Assembly (NCBI GenBank): GCA_009914555.1
Contig: WNDY01000034.1
Span: 1-50,427 of the forward strand
DNA length: 50,427 bases
Direction of reading: 5' to 3'
DNA from: Xylophilus sp.
Lineage (GTDB): Bacteria > Pseudomonadota > Gammaproteobacteria > Burkholderiales > Burkholderiaceae_C
Shown: in pieces, positions 50,005-50,427 of the stretch
How the letters are laid out: every line of letters begins with the position of its first letter
How positions within the stretch are numbered: the stretch's first letter is position 1
Made by a program: the position numbers and the translations under genes
The notes under the pieces: model-generated
What the model was told of the DNA's origin: nothing
What the model saw: only the letters and a program-made list of their open reading frames with translations
Databases searched by the model: none

Positions 50005-50427
50005 TCTTGCCCCTGATTTACGGACACCTATCTAAGCGACATTGGCCAGCTCGTACTGCTCTGGGCTGAGGTAGCCCAGGGTCGAGTGCAGCCGGATCCG
50101 ATTGTAGTCAAACACATGAGCCTTGGCCTGCTCCCGTGTGGCGAGGTGTTCACCATGGATGGCCTCGACCTTCAGACTGTGGTTCCAACTCTCCATTGCT
50201 GCGTTGTCGTAGCAGTTGCCTCTGGCACTCATGCTGGCGATCAAAGCGTATTGCTCCAACAGGGCGCGGTGCTCGCGCGAGCAGTATTGGCTACCACGGC
50301 CAGTATGCACGATCACTCCCCGAGGCCGATTGCGAGCAAACAGCGCCATGCGCAGCGCGTCGCAAACCAGCGTAGCCGTCATGCGCTCAGACATCGACCA
50401 GCCCACAACCTTACGCGAATACAGGTC
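50002..50427 (-). mobile_element. IS3-family element, inverted copy, cut by window edge
   Basis: Same IS as at 1-316 in opposite orientation; starts TGATCTTGCCCC. It interrupts the hydantoinase gene. Compared with the left copy it has a 15-bp deletion and at least one base difference (see transposase entry). Confidence 0.88.
50032..50427 (-). pseudogene. IS3-family transposase C-terminus, probably inactive copy
   Basis: Open frame from the window edge ([16 protein letters not shown]) to the stop at 50032. Two differences from the left copy affect function. The second catalytic Asp codon GAC is GGC here (50299-50301), giving HTGRGSQY instead of the expected DRGSQY. Fifteen bases are missing between direct repeats of TTGACTACA, so [10 protein letters not shown] becomes FDYNR. 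The catalytic Glu is still present. As it stands the protein should not catalyse transposition. Confidence 0.85.

Overview
GC-rich (about 70% by eye) beta-proteobacterial chromosome segment, most likely Burkholderiales/Comamonadaceae. The evidence is the gene repertoire (TctA-like and Liv transporters, a TfpX-type pilin accessory protein, DUF2946 proteins) and intergenic repeats of a kind I associate with Comamonadaceae (GGGGGAAGGCGC / GCGCCTCAGGGGG near 700-731). I see no rRNA, tRNA or CRISPR. Both ends lie inside inverted copies of one IS3-family element, so the window looks like a contig that stops at repeats.

Layout. 1-400: IS end and a signal-peptide gene cut by it. 0.7-5.7 kb: a transglutaminase-like protein, then selD-selU (selenouridine tRNA modification) followed 10 bp later by an orphan adenine DNA methyltransferase. 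5.7-8.0 kb: divergent LysR regulator / MFS exporter. 8.0-10.4 kb: type IV pilin locus with a sigma-54 promoter, pilA, a TfpX-like accessory gene and an overlapping 55-aa prepilin-like ORF. 10.4-11.9 kb: decayed toxin-like island (frameshifted nucleotidyltransferase-fold gene, vapC remnant). 12-16 kb: adenosine/adenine deaminase (frameshifted), HDAC-like deacetylase, moxR (frameshifted) and DUF58. 16-17.7 kb: copper/cytochrome oxidase assembly set (PCu(A)C, SCO1, DUF2946). 18-21.5 kb: NHEJ pair ku-ligD (ligD frameshifted). 21.5-28.8 kb: arfB, MFS, tgpA, lytic transglycosylase, an orphan ABC binding protein, hsp20. 28.8-31.6 kb: TonB receptor (frameshifted) with a second DUF2946 gene. 31.7-39.7 kb: a catabolic operon converging on HMG-CoA (HMG-CoA reductase, CoA-transferase, two-part MaoC hydratase, TctA-like transporter, HMG-CoA lyase) controlled by a divergent MocR-type regulator. 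39.8-41.5 kb: DUF2242 lipoprotein and tsaD. 41.6-50.0 kb: Liv ABC transporter plus flavoprotein, short [2Fe-2S] protein, NHL-repeat protein and winged-helix regulator, ending in a hydantoinase/oxoprolinase gene cut after 47 codons by the right-hand IS.

Three things stand out. (1) A dispersed element made of two directly repeated (T)ATACCCC boxes whose starts are exactly 53 bp apart (52 in one case) occurs at least eight times, mostly between convergent genes and three times overlapping a stop codon, but also inside ligD and inside the iron-sulfur gene. (2) Five otherwise intact genes carry single-base frameshifts, so either the assembly has indel errors or the region is decaying. (3) The HMG-CoA operon and the Liv/flavoprotein/hydantoinase operon are coherent catabolic units whose substrates are not obvious.
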